NCBI RefSeq assembly: GCF_022846615.1
Contig: NZ_AP025637.1
Span: 5,171,001 to 5,235,000, forward strand
Reading direction: 5' to 3'
Length of the DNA stretch: 64,000 bases
From: Roseomonas fluvialis
GTDB lineage: Bacteria > Pseudomonadota > Alphaproteobacteria > Acetobacterales > Acetobacteraceae
Shown: positions 44,057-52,786 of the stretch, piece after piece
How the letters are laid out: every line of letters starts with the position of its first letter
How positions within the stretch are numbered: position 1 is the first letter of the stretch
Position numbers and translations under genes: made by a program
The notes under the pieces: generated by a model
What the model saw: the letters and a program-made list of their open reading frames with translations, nothing else
The model's database searches: none
What the model was told of the DNA's origin: nothing

Positions 44057-45265
44057 TCACACGATCCCCGCGGCGCGTGCGGTGCTGATCTCCGTCGCCG
44101 TCATGCCCGCGAATTCCGCCAGCACCGCATCGCTGTCCCCACCCGGCGCCGGGATTCCGTGCCGGTAGGTGGGCGGCGTCGTGCCGAGATGCAGCGGCGA
44201 CCCCGGCACGCGCACCGTGCCGCCGGCGTGGTGCGGCAGTTCCACGACCAAGCCACGCGCCTGCAGGTGCGGGTCCGCCTCGACGTCGCGCGCCGTATTG
44301 ATCGGCCCGCTGGTGATCTTGGCCACCTCCAGCCGCGCGAGCCATTCGGCGCGCGGGCGCGTGCGCAGCAGCGTGCGCATCCGGTCGAGCAGCGCCGCGC
44401 GGTGTTCGGAGCGGTCGCGCGCGCGCTTGAAGCGCGGGTCCTCGGCCCATTCCGGATGGCCAAGAGCCTCCGCCAGCCGCACGAATTCGCGGTCGTTCAG
44501 CACGCCAATGACGAATTTCGCGTCCGACCCGTCGAAGACGCCGTAGGGGACGGCGACGGTCGCCTCGTTACCGCTGCGCTGCAGCAGCTTACCGGCGTTG
44601 AGCCAGGACGACATCGGCGCCTGCATCAGCGATGCCATGGTCTCGAACAGATTCACGTCGATGTGCTGGCCGTCGCCCGTCGCGTCGCGGTGGCGCAGCG
44701 CGGCCAGGATCGCGACGGTGGCGGCGAAGCCGGTGAACATGTCGGCGACCGGCACGCCCACGCGCTGCGGCCCGCCGCCGGGCGCGCCGTCGGCCTCGCC
44801 GGTCACTTCCATCAGTCCCGCCATGGCCTGCGCGACGAAGTCGTAGCCCGACCGCCCGGCATAGGGACCGTCCTGCCCGAAGCCGGTGATGGAGCAATAG
44901 ACCAGGCGCGGATTCACCGCGCGCAGGTCGTCGTAGGACAGGCCGTAGCGCGCCAGTGTGCCGGTGCGAAAATTCTCGATCAGCACGTCGGCGCGCGCGG
45001 CCATGCGCTTCAGGATCGCCGCACCCTCCGGCTGCGTGAAGTCGAGCGAGACGGACCGCTTGTTCCGGTTGAGCGCGACGAAATAGGTGCTGTCCTCGCT
45101 GCCCTGCACGAAGGGCGGGCCGAGCGCGCGCAGGTCGTCACCATCGCCGCGGCGTTCCACCTTGGCGATGTCGGCGCCGAGGTCCCCCAGCATCTGCGCA
45201 CACAGCGGCCCCGCCACCACGCGCGTCAGGTCCACCACGCGCAGGCCATCCAGCGCCCCGGCCAT
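44057..45265 (-). CDS. CaiB/BaiF-family CoA transferase (family III)
   Basis: 402 residues from the ATG at 45265 (MAGALDGLRVVDLTRVVAGP). Signature blocks: LCAQMLGDLGADIAKVERRG, RNKRSVSLDFTQPEGAAILK, LIENFRTGTLARYGLSYDDL, SITGFGQDGPYAGRSGYDFV and VGVPVADMFTG, whose Asp is the family nucleophile. It transfers CoA between carboxylic acids. With the acyl-CoA dehydrogenases and crotonase downstream it suggests activation and beta-oxidation of an unidentified acid, although an intrinsic terminator separates them. Confidence 0.93.
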   Translation of the reverse strand: MAGALDGLRVVDLTRVVAGPLCAQMLGDLGADIAKVERRGDGDDLRALGPPFVQGSEDSTYFVALNRNKRSVSLDFTQPEGAAILKRMAARADVLIENFRTGTLARYGLSYDDLRAVNPRLVYCSITGFGQDGPYAGRSGYDFVAQAMAGLMEVTGEADGAPGGGPQRVGVPVADMFTGFAATVAILAALRHRDATGDGQHIDVNLFETMASLMQAPMSSWLNAGKLLQRSGNEATVAVPYGVFDGSDAKFVIGVLNDREFVRLAEALGHPEWAEDPRFKRARDRSEHRAALLDRMRTLLRTRPRAEWLARLEVAKITSGPINTARDVEADPHLQARGLVVELPHHAGGTVRVPGSPLHLGTTPPTYRHGIPAPGGDSDAVLAEFAGMTATEISTARAAGIV

Positions 45266-45372
45266 GCATCCTCCGTTTCCTCGCGGGCGGCAGGGTGGCG
45301 CAGGATGGGCGGCGCGGAAAGCCCGTCGCGCGACGGTGGACGGCGCGCCCCCATCCGTGCTGCCGTCCGGGC

Positions 45373-46080
45373 ATGAAGCGCATCCTGGTTGCCCTGCTGA
45401 TCCTCCTGCCGCTGCCGGTCCTGGCGCAGGGCAGCGGGCCGTCCTTCGACTGCACACGCGCCCGCGCCTGGGATGAACGCCAGATCTGCGCGCAGGCCGA
45501 CCTGGCGGAGCTCGACCGTCGCCTCGCCGCCGCCTGGCGAGCGGTGACGGAACGCGCGACGCCCGAGCAGCGCGCCCAGTTGCAGGCGCAGCAGCGCGCC
45601 TGGCTGGCGGAACGCCGCGCCTGCGAGGGCCCGCAGGCGCGCGAGGCGCAATCCTGCGTGCGCCGCGTGATGCGCGCGCGCGCACGGGACCTAGAGGCGG
45701 CGGCTGCCGGCGGTGGCGCCGGCAACAGCAGTTCCGCTGCGGCGGCCGACCCCGCCAAGCCGCCGCCCGCCACCGTACCGGCCGTGACGGCGCTGGCGGC
45801 CGTCAGCTGCCCGGCCACCAATGGCTGGGCGGCGCCCCGCATCTGTGCCACGCCCGGGATGCGCGACCTGGATGCCGCCGTGGTGCGCGACGCTGCTGCG
45901 GCCCGCATACGCTTCGCGAGCCAACCCACGGCGCTGACCGAGATCGAGGCGCTGCTGGCGCGCTACGTGGCGGACCGGGAGGCCTGCGCACAGGCGGCGG
46001 GTCGCGTGCCGCTCGATTGCCTGCAGGAGACGATGGAGGAGATGCGCGCGACGCTGCGCCAGCGTGCGGCGCGCGGGTAG
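45373..46080 (+). CDS. secreted LprI/DUF1311-like protein, two-module
   Basis: 235 residues with a signal peptide (MKRILVALLILLPLPVLAQG). The first module (about 25-105) is a lysozyme-inhibitor LprI-type domain: FDCTRARAWDERQICAQADL, ELDRRLAAAWRAV, RAWLAERRACEG with paired cysteines. After an Ala/Pro linker, a second degenerate module begins VSCPATNGWAAPRICATPGM. Known LprI inhibits lysozyme, but most family members are uncharacterised. It is divergent from the CoA-transferase gene. Confidence 0.8.
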   Translation: MKRILVALLILLPLPVLAQGSGPSFDCTRARAWDERQICAQADLAELDRRLAAAWRAVTERATPEQRAQLQAQQRAWLAERRACEGPQAREAQSCVRRVMRARARDLEAAAAGGGAGNSSSAAAADPAKPPPATVPAVTALAAVSCPATNGWAAPRICATPGMRDLDAAVVRDAAAARIRFASQPTALTEIEALLARYVADREACAQAAGRVPLDCLQETMEEMRATLRQRAARG

Positions 46081-46136
46081 GCCGCGGGCGCCCGTCCCGA
46101 CCGCTTTGGTTCGCGGCAACGCCTCTGGCCTTCTGG

Positions 46137-46191
46137 TATCGCGGGCATCTTCACCCGACCAGGAGAGCCGGCGTCATCGGGGTCTGCTCTA
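46137..46191 (-). repeat. family 1 dispersed repeat ending a gene
   Basis: On the minus strand: TAGAGCAGACCCCGATGACG, a degenerate palindrome centre, then GGTCGGGTGAAGATGCCCGC and GATACC. The TAG (46189-46191) is the stop codon of the flavin reductase gene. Confidence 0.75.
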
Positions 46192-46821
46192 CCGATCCGG
46201 CTGCCCCGCCGCATAGGCACCGCCATCGGTCGGGCGCAGCGCCTCGAACAGGTCGGTCACCGCCGCGTAGTCGCGGTAGCCGCAGCGCGCCACCGGCTGT
46301 GCCGCCAGCGTGTCGAAGCGACCGTCGCGCAGATACGCCTCGTTGATGTGCACGCCGACCACCTGGCCGATGATGATCCAGCCCTGCAGCGCGGCACCGT
46401 CCACGTCCTGCAACTGCATCGACGTCACGACCTTGCATTCGAGCGCCGCCGGAGACGCCGCGACGCGCGGCGCGCGCACGATGCGGCAGGGTGCCTCCTC
46501 CAACCCCGCGGCGGCGAATTCGCTCTCGCCTTCAGGCTGCGCGCCGGACGACACGTTCATCGCGTCGAACAGCGCGCGCGGCACCAGGTTGAACACGAAC
46601 TCCCCGGTCGCGATCGCATTGGCCGCGCTGTGCTTCATCGTCTCGGAGGTGAACATCACCATGGGCGGGCGCGAATGCACCGCGTTGAAGAAGGAATAGG
46701 GCGCGAGGTTCGCGCGGCCCTGCGTATCCACCGTCGAGATCCAGCCGATCGGCCGCGGTGCCACGATGGCCTTGAACGGGTCATGCGGCAGGCCGTGCCC
46801 GAGCCGCGGTTCGTAGAACAT
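46189..46821 (-). CDS. flavin reductase-family (FMN-binding split-barrel) protein
   Basis: 210 residues. Split-barrel motifs: FKAIVAPRPIGWISTVDTQG (16-35), NLAPYSFFNAVHSRPPMVMF, and GEFVFNLVPRALFDAMN. Relatives reduce flavin or bind FMN to support an oxygenase. The start is 1 bp after the tctA stop, so it is expressed with the transporter and may act on the imported carboxylate. The stop codon is embedded in a family 1 repeat. Confidence 0.88.
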   Translation of the reverse strand: MFYEPRLGHGLPHDPFKAIVAPRPIGWISTVDTQGRANLAPYSFFNAVHSRPPMVMFTSETMKHSAANAIATGEFVFNLVPRALFDAMNVSSGAQPEGESEFAAAGLEEAPCRIVRAPRVAASPAALECKVVTSMQLQDVDGAALQGWIIIGQVVGVHINEAYLRDGRFDTLAAQPVARCGYRDYAAVTDLFEALRPTDGGAYAAGQPDR

Positions 46822-48318
46822 TCAGCCCCTCCGCGCCGCGAACGCCGCCCACAGACGCGGCCCAGCCAGCGCCAGCAATGCGAGGCCCAGGATGATGGCA
46901 CTGCCCGGTCGCGTGATGAAGATCGACCAATCGCCCTGCCCGATGGTCAGCGCCTGGCGCAAAGCCTGTTCGGCCATCGGCCCCAGGATCATGCCGATCA
47001 CCACGGGGGCTACAGGGAAGTCGAAGCGCCGCATGAACATCGCGACCACGCCCAGCGTGTACAGGATCACCAAATCCCACACGCTGTTGGAAATGCCGTA
47101 GGTGCCGATGGTCGCGAAGACCAGGATGCCGGCATAGAGCTGCGGCACCGGGATTTTCAGGATGCGCACCCACAGCCCAACCAGCGGCAGGTTCAGCACC
47201 ACCAGCATCACGTTCGCGATGAACAGGGATGCGATGAGCGTCCAGACCAGCTCCGCCTGCTGGGTGAACAGCAGCGGCCCGGGATTGATGCCGTAGGACT
47301 GGAAGGCCGAGAGCATGATCGCCGCCGTGGCGCTGGTCGGCAGGCCCAGCGTGAGCATCGGCACCAGGATGCCAGCGGCCGCGGCGTTGTTCGCGGCTTC
47401 CGGCCCGGCGACGCCCTCAATGGCGCCGGTGGTGCCGAATTCCTTCTGGAATTCCGGCTTCGCCAGGCGGCGTTCGGCGTAATAGGACAGCATGGTGGGC
47501 ATCTCGGTGCCGCCGGCCGGCAGCACGCCGAAGGGGAAGCCCAGCCCGGCGCCGCGCATCCAGGGCCAGAAGGACCGCTTCAGGTCCTGGCGAGACAGCA
47601 TCACGCTGCCCACCGGCAGCACCTCGGCCTTTCCGGCGTGGTAGCGCCAGGCCATGTGCAGCGCCTCGCCGACCGCGAACAGCGCGACCGCGACCAGCAC
47701 CACGTTCACGCCATCCAGCAGTTCCGGCACGCCGAAGGTCAGCCGCGGCTGTCCGGTCTGCAGGTCGATGCCCACCAGCCCCAGCATCAGCCCGAAGGCG
47801 AGCGACGTCAGCCCGCGCAGCGCCGAGCTGCCCAGCACCGCCGAGACGGTCACGAAGCACAGCACCATCAGCGCGAAGTATTCTGCCGGCCCCAGCACCA
47901 GCGCCCATTCCACGATGACCGGCCCGATGAAGGCGATGCCGAGCGTGCCCACCGTGCCCGCCACGAAGGACCCGATGGCGGCGGTGGCCAGCGCCGGCCC
48001 CGCGCGCCCGTTGCGCGCCATCTTCGCCCCTTCGAGCGCGGTGATGATCGACCCGCTCTCGCCCGGCGTGTTCAGCAGGATCGAAGTGGTCGAACCACCA
48101 TACATCGCGCCATAGAACACCCCGCAGAACAGGATGAAGGCGCCGGTCGCACTCACCTGGAAGGTGATGGGCAGCAGCAGCGCAATGGTCAGCGCCGGCC
48201 CGATCCCCGGCAGCACGCCCACCGCGGTGCCGAGGAAACACCCCAGCAGCGCCCAGGCCAGGTTGGTGAGCGTGAGCGCATTGCCGAAGCCCAGCGCGAG
48301 GCCCGAAAGCGAATCCAT
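46822..48318 (-). CDS. tctA: tripartite tricarboxylate transporter, large permease subunit TctA
   Basis: 498 residues, about 12 membrane helices. TctA signatures: [20 protein letters not shown] (31-50), [40 protein letters not shown], and [20 protein letters not shown]. Together with TctB (49672) and TctC (50189) it imports a carboxylate using the ion gradient. In most genomes tctA directly follows tctB; here phzF and repeats separate them. The leader has a TCGGAGGA/TCCTCCGA stem close to the start. Confidence 0.95.
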   Translation of the reverse strand: MDSLSGLALGFGNALTLTNLAWALLGCFLGTAVGVLPGIGPALTIALLLPITFQVSATGAFILFCGVFYGAMYGGSTTSILLNTPGESGSIITALEGAKMARNGRAGPALATAAIGSFVAGTVGTLGIAFIGPVIVEWALVLGPAEYFALMVLCFVTVSAVLGSSALRGLTSLAFGLMLGLVGIDLQTGQPRLTFGVPELLDGVNVVLVAVALFAVGEALHMAWRYHAGKAEVLPVGSVMLSRQDLKRSFWPWMRGAGLGFPFGVLPAGGTEMPTMLSYYAERRLAKPEFQKEFGTTGAIEGVAGPEAANNAAAAGILVPMLTLGLPTSATAAIMLSAFQSYGINPGPLLFTQQAELVWTLIASLFIANVMLVVLNLPLVGLWVRILKIPVPQLYAGILVFATIGTYGISNSVWDLVILYTLGVVAMFMRRFDFPVAPVVIGMILGPMAEQALRQALTIGQGDWSIFITRPGSAIILGLALLALAGPRLWAAFAARRG

Positions 48319-48324
48319 CAGATG

Positions 48325-48460
48325 CCTTTCGGAGGAAGGTCGGGGGAGGGAACTCCTCCGAACCCCCTCCTTCTTTTGTCACTTGGAGACTGACGTCGGA
48401 GATCGGTTCCCAACAGCCAGAAAACGGAGGGGGATTCGGGGGAGGTGTCCTCCCCCGACC
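48325..48460 (-). repeat. pair of family 3 hairpin modules, including a terminator after phzF
   Basis: Two related sequences in inverted arrangement occupy the phzF-tctA gap. The one nearer phzF forms CGGGGGAGG/CCTCCCCCG (48437-48457) with GTTTTC downstream on the minus strand, a likely terminator. The one nearer tctA forms TCGGAGGA/TCCTCCGA around a CCCTCCCCCGACC loop. Both contain the element AACCCCCTCC or its relative. Confidence 0.75.
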
Positions 48461-48469
48461 TTTCTTCCT

Positions 48470-49363
48470 TCAAAGCACCGCCTCCCCGCGCAGCACCGGC
48501 ACGCAGCGCCCGGCGACGCGCGCGCGGATGCCCTCGGGCATGCGCCGCGCCGAGGCGCGCAGCAGGCTCGGCCGGCCCATCTCGACCCCCTGCACGATGT
48601 CCCACGCGCCTTCGGCCCCGCCATCGAGATGCAGCAGGAAGCCCGCGAGCGGCGTGGCGGCGCTGCCGGTCGCAGCGTCCTCCACCGTGCCGGTCAGGGG
48701 CGAGAACATCCGCGCGCGCAGCCCAGCCCCGTCGCGGCAATAGATGTAGAGCGAGAGGAAGCCGCCGGTTTCGGCCGGATGCGCCGCCACGGCGCGGCGG
48801 AAGGCGGCGAGGTCGGGGGTGGCGCGGGCCAGTGCTTCGGGCGAGACTTCGGTCAGCAGGCGGTGATTGCCGCCATCCGCCGCCAGAACCGGCGCGTGGC
48901 GTGCGGTGAGAATGTCGTCCTCCGCCAGTCCGGCGCAGGCGGCGGCGACCGCGGCGGGCAGCGGCGCGCCGATGCGCAGCGGCTGCGGTGCGGCGACCTC
49001 GGCACCCGTCACGCGGCCCTCGGCGTCGCGTTCCAGCACCACCTCGACCAAGCCGGCCGGTTCCTCGAAGCGATAGGCGGGCGGGGCGGCCTCGTCCTCG
49101 CGCCCGAGCACGAAGGCGGTGCCGACATTGGGGTGGCCGGCGAAGGGCATCTCCGCCACGCGGTTGAAGATGCGCACGCGCGCGCTGTTCTGCGGATGCG
49201 CGGGCGGCAGGACGAAGGTGGTCTCGCTGAGGTTGAATTCGTCGGCCAGCGCCTGCATCTCGGCATCGGTCAGCCCGCGCGCATCCGGGAACACCGCGAG
49301 CTGGTTGCCGCCGAAGCGCCGGTCGGTGAAGACATCCACCGTCACGAATCGGAATGCGCGCAT
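48470..49363 (-). CDS. PhzF-family epimerase/isomerase
   Basis: 297 residues. The diaminopimelate-epimerase-like fold is clear: TVDVFTDRRFGGNQLAVFPD (8-27), catalytic Glu47 in FNLSETTFVLPP, FAGHPNVGTAFVLG, and MFSPLTGTVEDAATGSAATP. PhzF isomerises a dihydroxyanthranilate derivative in phenazine biosynthesis, but no phz genes are near, and most homologues have unknown isomerase roles. It lies inside the tct operon, flanked by family 2 and family 3 repeats, which suggests insertion. Confidence 0.92.
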   Translation of the reverse strand: MRAFRFVTVDVFTDRRFGGNQLAVFPDARGLTDAEMQALADEFNLSETTFVLPPAHPQNSARVRIFNRVAEMPFAGHPNVGTAFVLGREDEAAPPAYRFEEPAGLVEVVLERDAEGRVTGAEVAAPQPLRIGAPLPAAVAAACAGLAEDDILTARHAPVLAADGGNHRLLTEVSPEALARATPDLAAFRRAVAAHPAETGGFLSLYIYCRDGAGLRARMFSPLTGTVEDAATGSAATPLAGFLLHLDGGAEGAWDIVQGVEMGRPSLLRASARRMPEGIRARVAGRCVPVLRGEAVL

Positions 49364-49370
49364 GTTGTTA

Positions 49371-49632
49371 TGCCCTCAGGCGCCGGGCGCCGGCATCCGC
49401 CGGCTTGGCTTGCGCGCCATGCACTGGCGTGCGGGCGGCGACGGCTGGTCTGGGCGCGGTCGCGCCGTGCGCTCCCGGATCGCTGCGCGATCCGAATGTT
49501 GGGGCGGCCGCAGGCGCCGGGCGGCGACATCCGCGGGCTTCGCTCCGTACCACGCACTCGCGCTTTGGCGGCAGCGGGCGGGTTTGGTCCGGTCGCGCCG
49601 TGCGCTTCCGGAGCGCTGCGCGATCCGACGCT
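49371..49632 (+). repeat. two family 2 modules in tandem
   Basis: First unit 49371-49499 opens GCCCTCAGGCGCCGGGCGCC and ends GGATCGCTGCGCGATCC; the second, from about 49508, opens GGCGCCGGGCGGCGACATCC and ends GGAGCGCTGCGCGATCC. The first is very close to the 15909 units. They fill the 308-bp gap between tctB and phzF; no gene is seen in it. Confidence 0.85.
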
Positions 49633-49671
49633 GCTGCGCCAACGATTGCCACACGCGCTGGCGTCGTTCGC

Positions 49672-50178
49672 TCACGAGACTTCGCGCCCCAGCGCCTGCA
49701 GAATCGCGCCCTCCAGAAGCCCGGCGCCGATGTTCACACCCAGCGCCTCCACGAACAGGAAGAAGGCGCCAAGCGAGACCAGCAGCGCGATGACGGCATC
49801 GCGCAGCGGGCTGCGGCTGCCGAAGGCGCGCGCCGTGCACACGAACTGGATCGCCGCCGACAGCGCGAAGCCCAGCGGCACGATCAGCACCAGGTTCAGC
49901 AGCATCCCGCCACACAGCCACGCGAGCGAGACCAGGTTCGGCGGTCCGGCTTCCGCCACCTCCGGGATGTCGGCGCTCCAGCCGCCGCGCAGCGCCGCCG
50001 CCACCAGCAGCACCCCCAGCACCACCAGCGCGCCGGCGATCAGCGCCGGCACCAGCTTCGGCCCCACCACGGCATAGACCGGCGTGGTCGGGATTACCCA
50101 GGTCAGCCATCCCGCCAGCGCGCCAAGGCCAACGACACCAAGGCCGACCGCCAGGTCCGGCGCCGCGCCGGCCTTCAT
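49672..50178 (-). CDS. tctB: tripartite tricarboxylate transporter, small permease subunit TctB
   Basis: 168 residues with four predicted membrane helices, the TctB pattern (LAVGLGVVGLGALAGWLTWV, then PKLVPALIAGALVVLGVLLV, and FVEALGVNIGAGLLEGAILQ). Low sequence conservation is normal for this subunit; assignment rests on size, topology and position between tctC and tctA. It starts 10 bp after the tctC stop. Confidence 0.88.
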   Translation of the reverse strand: MKAGAAPDLAVGLGVVGLGALAGWLTWVIPTTPVYAVVGPKLVPALIAGALVVLGVLLVAAALRGGWSADIPEVAEAGPPNLVSLAWLCGGMLLNLVLIVPLGFALSAAIQFVCTARAFGSRSPLRDAVIALLVSLGAFFLFVEALGVNIGAGLLEGAILQALGREVS

Positions 50179-50188
50179 CGCAGCGGCC

Positions 50189-51154
50189 TCAGGCCAGGCC
50201 GAGGTCCTTGAGCACCCCCTCCATGTCGGCGCGGTCGCGCTCGAGGAACTGCTCGAACGGCACGCCGGTCAGGAAAGCATCCTCCCAGCCGCGATCGGCC
50301 AGGATGCGCCGCCAGGCTTCGGTTGCGTGGATCGCGATCATCAGGTCGACCAGCGCCTGGCGCTGCGTGGGGTTGATGCCCGGTGCGCCGAACACGCCGC
50401 GCCAGTTGATCGCGACCACGTCGATGCCGCTTTCCTTCAGCGTGGGCACCGCGGGATCGAGCCGTGTCTCGCCGGTGGTGGCCAGCGCGCGCACGCGCCC
50501 GGCCTTGATCTGTTCGGAGAATTCCGACCAGCCGGAGATGCCGGCCGTCACCTGCCCGCCCAGGATCGCGGCCTGCGCGGGGCCGCCGCCGGGGAAGGCC
50601 ACGAAGGACGCCTCGCGCGCCTGGCGCCCCAGCTTCTGCAGCATCAGCCCCAGGATGATGTGGTCGGTCCCGCCGGCGGAACCGCCCGCCACCGATACCG
50701 CGCGCGGGTTCGCCTTCAGCGCGTCCGCCAGCTGGCCGATGTTCTGGATCGGGCTGTTGGCCGGCACGATGATGACGCCGGCCTCGGCGGTCATGCGCGC
50801 GATCGGCACCGTGTTCTGCAGCGTGACGGGCGTCTTGTTGGTCAGCGTGGCGCCGACCATGACGGACCCCGACACCATCAGCGCATCGGCCCGCCCGCGC
50901 CGCTGCGACAGGAAGCGCGGCAGGCCGACCGTGCCGCCGGCGCCACCCACGTTCTCGAACTGGAAGGTGCCGACCAGGCTGGCGGCTCGGGCCGCCTGCT
51001 CGATCGCGCGGCCCAGGCCGTCCCACCCGCCGCCCGGGCCGGCGGGGACGAACATGTAGATGCTGGCGAAGCGCTGCTGCGCGCGCGCCAGGCGTGGCGT
51101 GAGGCCCAGCGCGGCGGCGCCGGTGGCGGCAAGGATCGTGCGGCGATGTGTCAT
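50189..51154 (-). CDS. tctC: tripartite tricarboxylate transporter periplasmic receptor TctC (Bug family)
   Basis: 321 residues from the ATG at 51154 (MTHRRTILAATGAAALGLTP). Twin-arginine-like/Sec signal peptide ending ARAQQ. Bug features: IYMFVPAGPGGGWDGLGRAI, FENVGGAGGTVGLPRFLS, SVAGGSAGGTDHIILGLML and AFPGGGPAQAAILGGQVTAG. It delivers the substrate to TctAB. First gene of the operon; 25-bp tandem repeats lie upstream of its promoter. Confidence 0.95.
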   Translation of the reverse strand: MTHRRTILAATGAAALGLTPRLARAQQRFASIYMFVPAGPGGGWDGLGRAIEQAARAASLVGTFQFENVGGAGGTVGLPRFLSQRRGRADALMVSGSVMVGATLTNKTPVTLQNTVPIARMTAEAGVIIVPANSPIQNIGQLADALKANPRAVSVAGGSAGGTDHIILGLMLQKLGRQAREASFVAFPGGGPAQAAILGGQVTAGISGWSEFSEQIKAGRVRALATTGETRLDPAVPTLKESGIDVVAINWRGVFGAPGINPTQRQALVDLMIAIHATEAWRRILADRGWEDAFLTGVPFEQFLERDRADMEGVLKDLGLA

Positions 51155-51321
51155 GGCGTTTCCGGTCGTTTCCTCGGGGCGGCGCGATACTGCGACGGTG
51201 CCACGGCCAGGGGAAGCAGGGGAAGCGCGGCAGCACCGTGGCGCCCCGGGGGGCGGGCTTTTCCACGACACGCCTGCCCGGCCTGCCCCGCGACGCGGCC
51301 ACGCGGTTTGCGCGGCTGACA

Positions 51322-51494
51322 CCCGCGCGCCGCTCGCGCGACCGACGACCCGCGCCGCTCGCGCGACCGATGACCCGCGCCGCTCGCGCGACCGATGACC
51401 CGCGCCGCTCGCGCGACCGATGACCCGCGCCGCTCGCGCGACCGATGACCCGCGCCGCTCGCGCGACCGACGACCCGCGCCGCTCGCGCGACGA
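51322..51494. repeat. 25-bp tandem repeat, about seven units
   Basis: Unit CCCGCGCCGCTCGCGCGACC plus GATGA repeated with exact 25-bp spacing (TGA at 51371, 51396, 51421, 51446), with small changes in the outer units. Because 25 is not a multiple of 3, it opens similar reading frames in every phase on both strands, which are not genes. The flanks 51155-51321 and 51495-51567 presumably hold the tctC and 51568 promoters; nothing definite is seen. Confidence 0.9.
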
Positions 51495-51567
51495 CGCCCG
51501 CGCACGGCTTGCGCGGCAACGCACCGTCACCGAAGCTTCGGCCGGGGACACGGGGAAGGACCGCCGG

Positions 51568-52041
51568 ATGAACGGTAACGACGAGGCGCCGCGGCTCGGC
51601 CGCAGGTTGCTGGTGCTGCGCACTGCCGCGGTGGGGGCGGCGGCGGCACCGCTGGCCGGTTGCGTCGTGGCGCCGCCCGCACAGGTCTATGCGCCCGCGC
51701 GCACCGGCCTGACCGATGCCGACCCAGGTGACGGCCCAGGCCAGGGCCGCGGCGGCTATGCCGGCAGCCGCCGCACCGGCCTGACCGACGCGGACCCCTC
51801 CGATGGCCCCGGCCAGGGGCGCGGCGGCTATCGCGGCCCCGCACGTACCGGGTTGACCGACGCCGACCCCAATGACGGGCCCGGCCAGGGCCGCGGCGGA
51901 TATCGCGCCCGTGGCGGCACTGGCGTGACCGATGCCGACCCCTCCGACGGCCCGGGCCAGGGGCGCGGTGGGCGCACCTATCGCCGCCAGGTCAGTGACA
52001 GCGACCCGCGCGACGCACCGGGGCGCGGCCGCGGCTGGTGA
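51568..52041 (+). CDS. exported Asp/Gly-rich repeat protein 1 (lipoprotein)
   Basis: 157 residues from the ATG at 51568 with GGGGAAGGA upstream. Residues 9-32 resemble a twin-arginine lipoprotein signal: RLGRRLLVLRTAAVG, with a lipobox L29-A-G-C32. The mature part is five repeats, four of 24 residues (consensus TGLTDADPxDGPGQGRGGY, with G, S or N at x) and a terminal partial VSDSDPRDAPGRGRGW. Each repeat has the D-x-D-P-x-D triad and an invariant Arg in GRGG. I recognise no characterised family. Followed by two paralogues and a JmjC oxygenase in the same direction. Confidence 0.85.
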   Translation: MNGNDEAPRLGRRLLVLRTAAVGAAAAPLAGCVVAPPAQVYAPARTGLTDADPGDGPGQGRGGYAGSRRTGLTDADPSDGPGQGRGGYRGPARTGLTDADPNDGPGQGRGGYRARGGTGVTDADPSDGPGQGRGGRTYRRQVSDSDPRDAPGRGRGW

Positions 52042-52171
52042 AGCGTTTCACTGCGCCAGGTGCGCGTTTCGCGGCACACCGTGAGCCAGGGCACTCACCA
52101 TGCCTTCATGCGACTTGCCGAAACTGCCGCGGCAGTCCGATGATGACGGCGGTGGAAGGAGCAGGCCAGCG

Positions 52172-52762
52172 ATGACCGACACGCAAGGCGCGCAGGCGCC
52201 GCAGGCGGACGCGGCGCCAGACCCCGCGGAACCGAGGCTCGGCCGACGCCTGCTGGTGCTGCGCGTGGCCGCTGCCAGTGCCGCCGTCACGACCCTCGCC
52301 CCAGCGGCCGAGGCGCTGGAACCAACCCCTGTGCAGTACCGCACCGGCATCACCGATGCCGACCCGGGCGACGGGCCCGGCTACGGCCGCGGCGGCGCAC
52401 GGCGCGGCACCGGCATCACCGATGCCGACCCAAGCGATGGCCCCGGCTATGGGCGTGGCGGCGCGCGGCGCGGCACGGGCATCACCGATGCCGACCCGAA
52501 CGACGGGCCCGGATTCGGCCGCGGCGGCTATCGCGGCCCCGCACGCACCGGAATCACCGATGCCGACCCGGGCGACGGCCCGGGCAATGGCCGCGGCGGC
52601 TACCGTCCGCGGGTCCAGCAGCGCGCCTATACCGGCATCAACGACGGCGACCCGGGCGACCCGTCGGGCTACGGCACCGGCTGGCGCCTGCGCCAGCAGG
52701 GTCGCGGCGTGACCGACAACGACCCGGGCGACGCCCCCGGCCGCGGCCGCGGCTGGCGCTGA
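52172..52762 (+). CDS. exported Asp/Gly-rich repeat protein 2
   Basis: 196 residues from the ATG at 52172, GGAAGGA 14 bp upstream. An acidic N-tail is followed by PRLGRRLLVLRVAAASAA, nearly identical to protein 1, and a probable cleavage after AEA. Then six repeats of about 22-29 residues: TGITDADPGDGPGYGRGG and variants (SDGPGY, NDGPGF, GDGPGN), later GINDGDPGDPSGYGTGW and finally GVTDNDPGDAPGRGRGW. Paralogous to 51568 and 52787. Probably periplasmic or surface-exposed; no enzyme domain is present. Confidence 0.85.
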   Translation: MTDTQGAQAPQADAAPDPAEPRLGRRLLVLRVAAASAAVTTLAPAAEALEPTPVQYRTGITDADPGDGPGYGRGGARRGTGITDADPSDGPGYGRGGARRGTGITDADPNDGPGFGRGGYRGPARTGITDADPGDGPGNGRGGYRPRVQQRAYTGINDGDPGDPSGYGTGWRLRQQGRGVTDNDPGDAPGRGRGWR

Positions 52763-52786
52763 GCGGCGCCGCACGGCGCCCGCACC

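Noticed and set aside
48470..49363. A phenazine biosynthesis locus
   Set aside because: Only a phzF homologue is present; none of the other phz genes is in the window, and PhzF-like isomerases are common outside phenazine pathways.
51322..51494. CRISPR array
   Set aside because: The units are contiguous 25-bp copies with no variable spacers and no cas genes nearby. The same reasoning excludes the 140-bp array at 15909-16321.
51151..51519. Several open frames with a 25-residue repeat on both strands
   Set aside because: They arise because a 25-bp DNA repeat read in any phase gives a 25-residue repeat. No start signal and no gene-like part outside the array.
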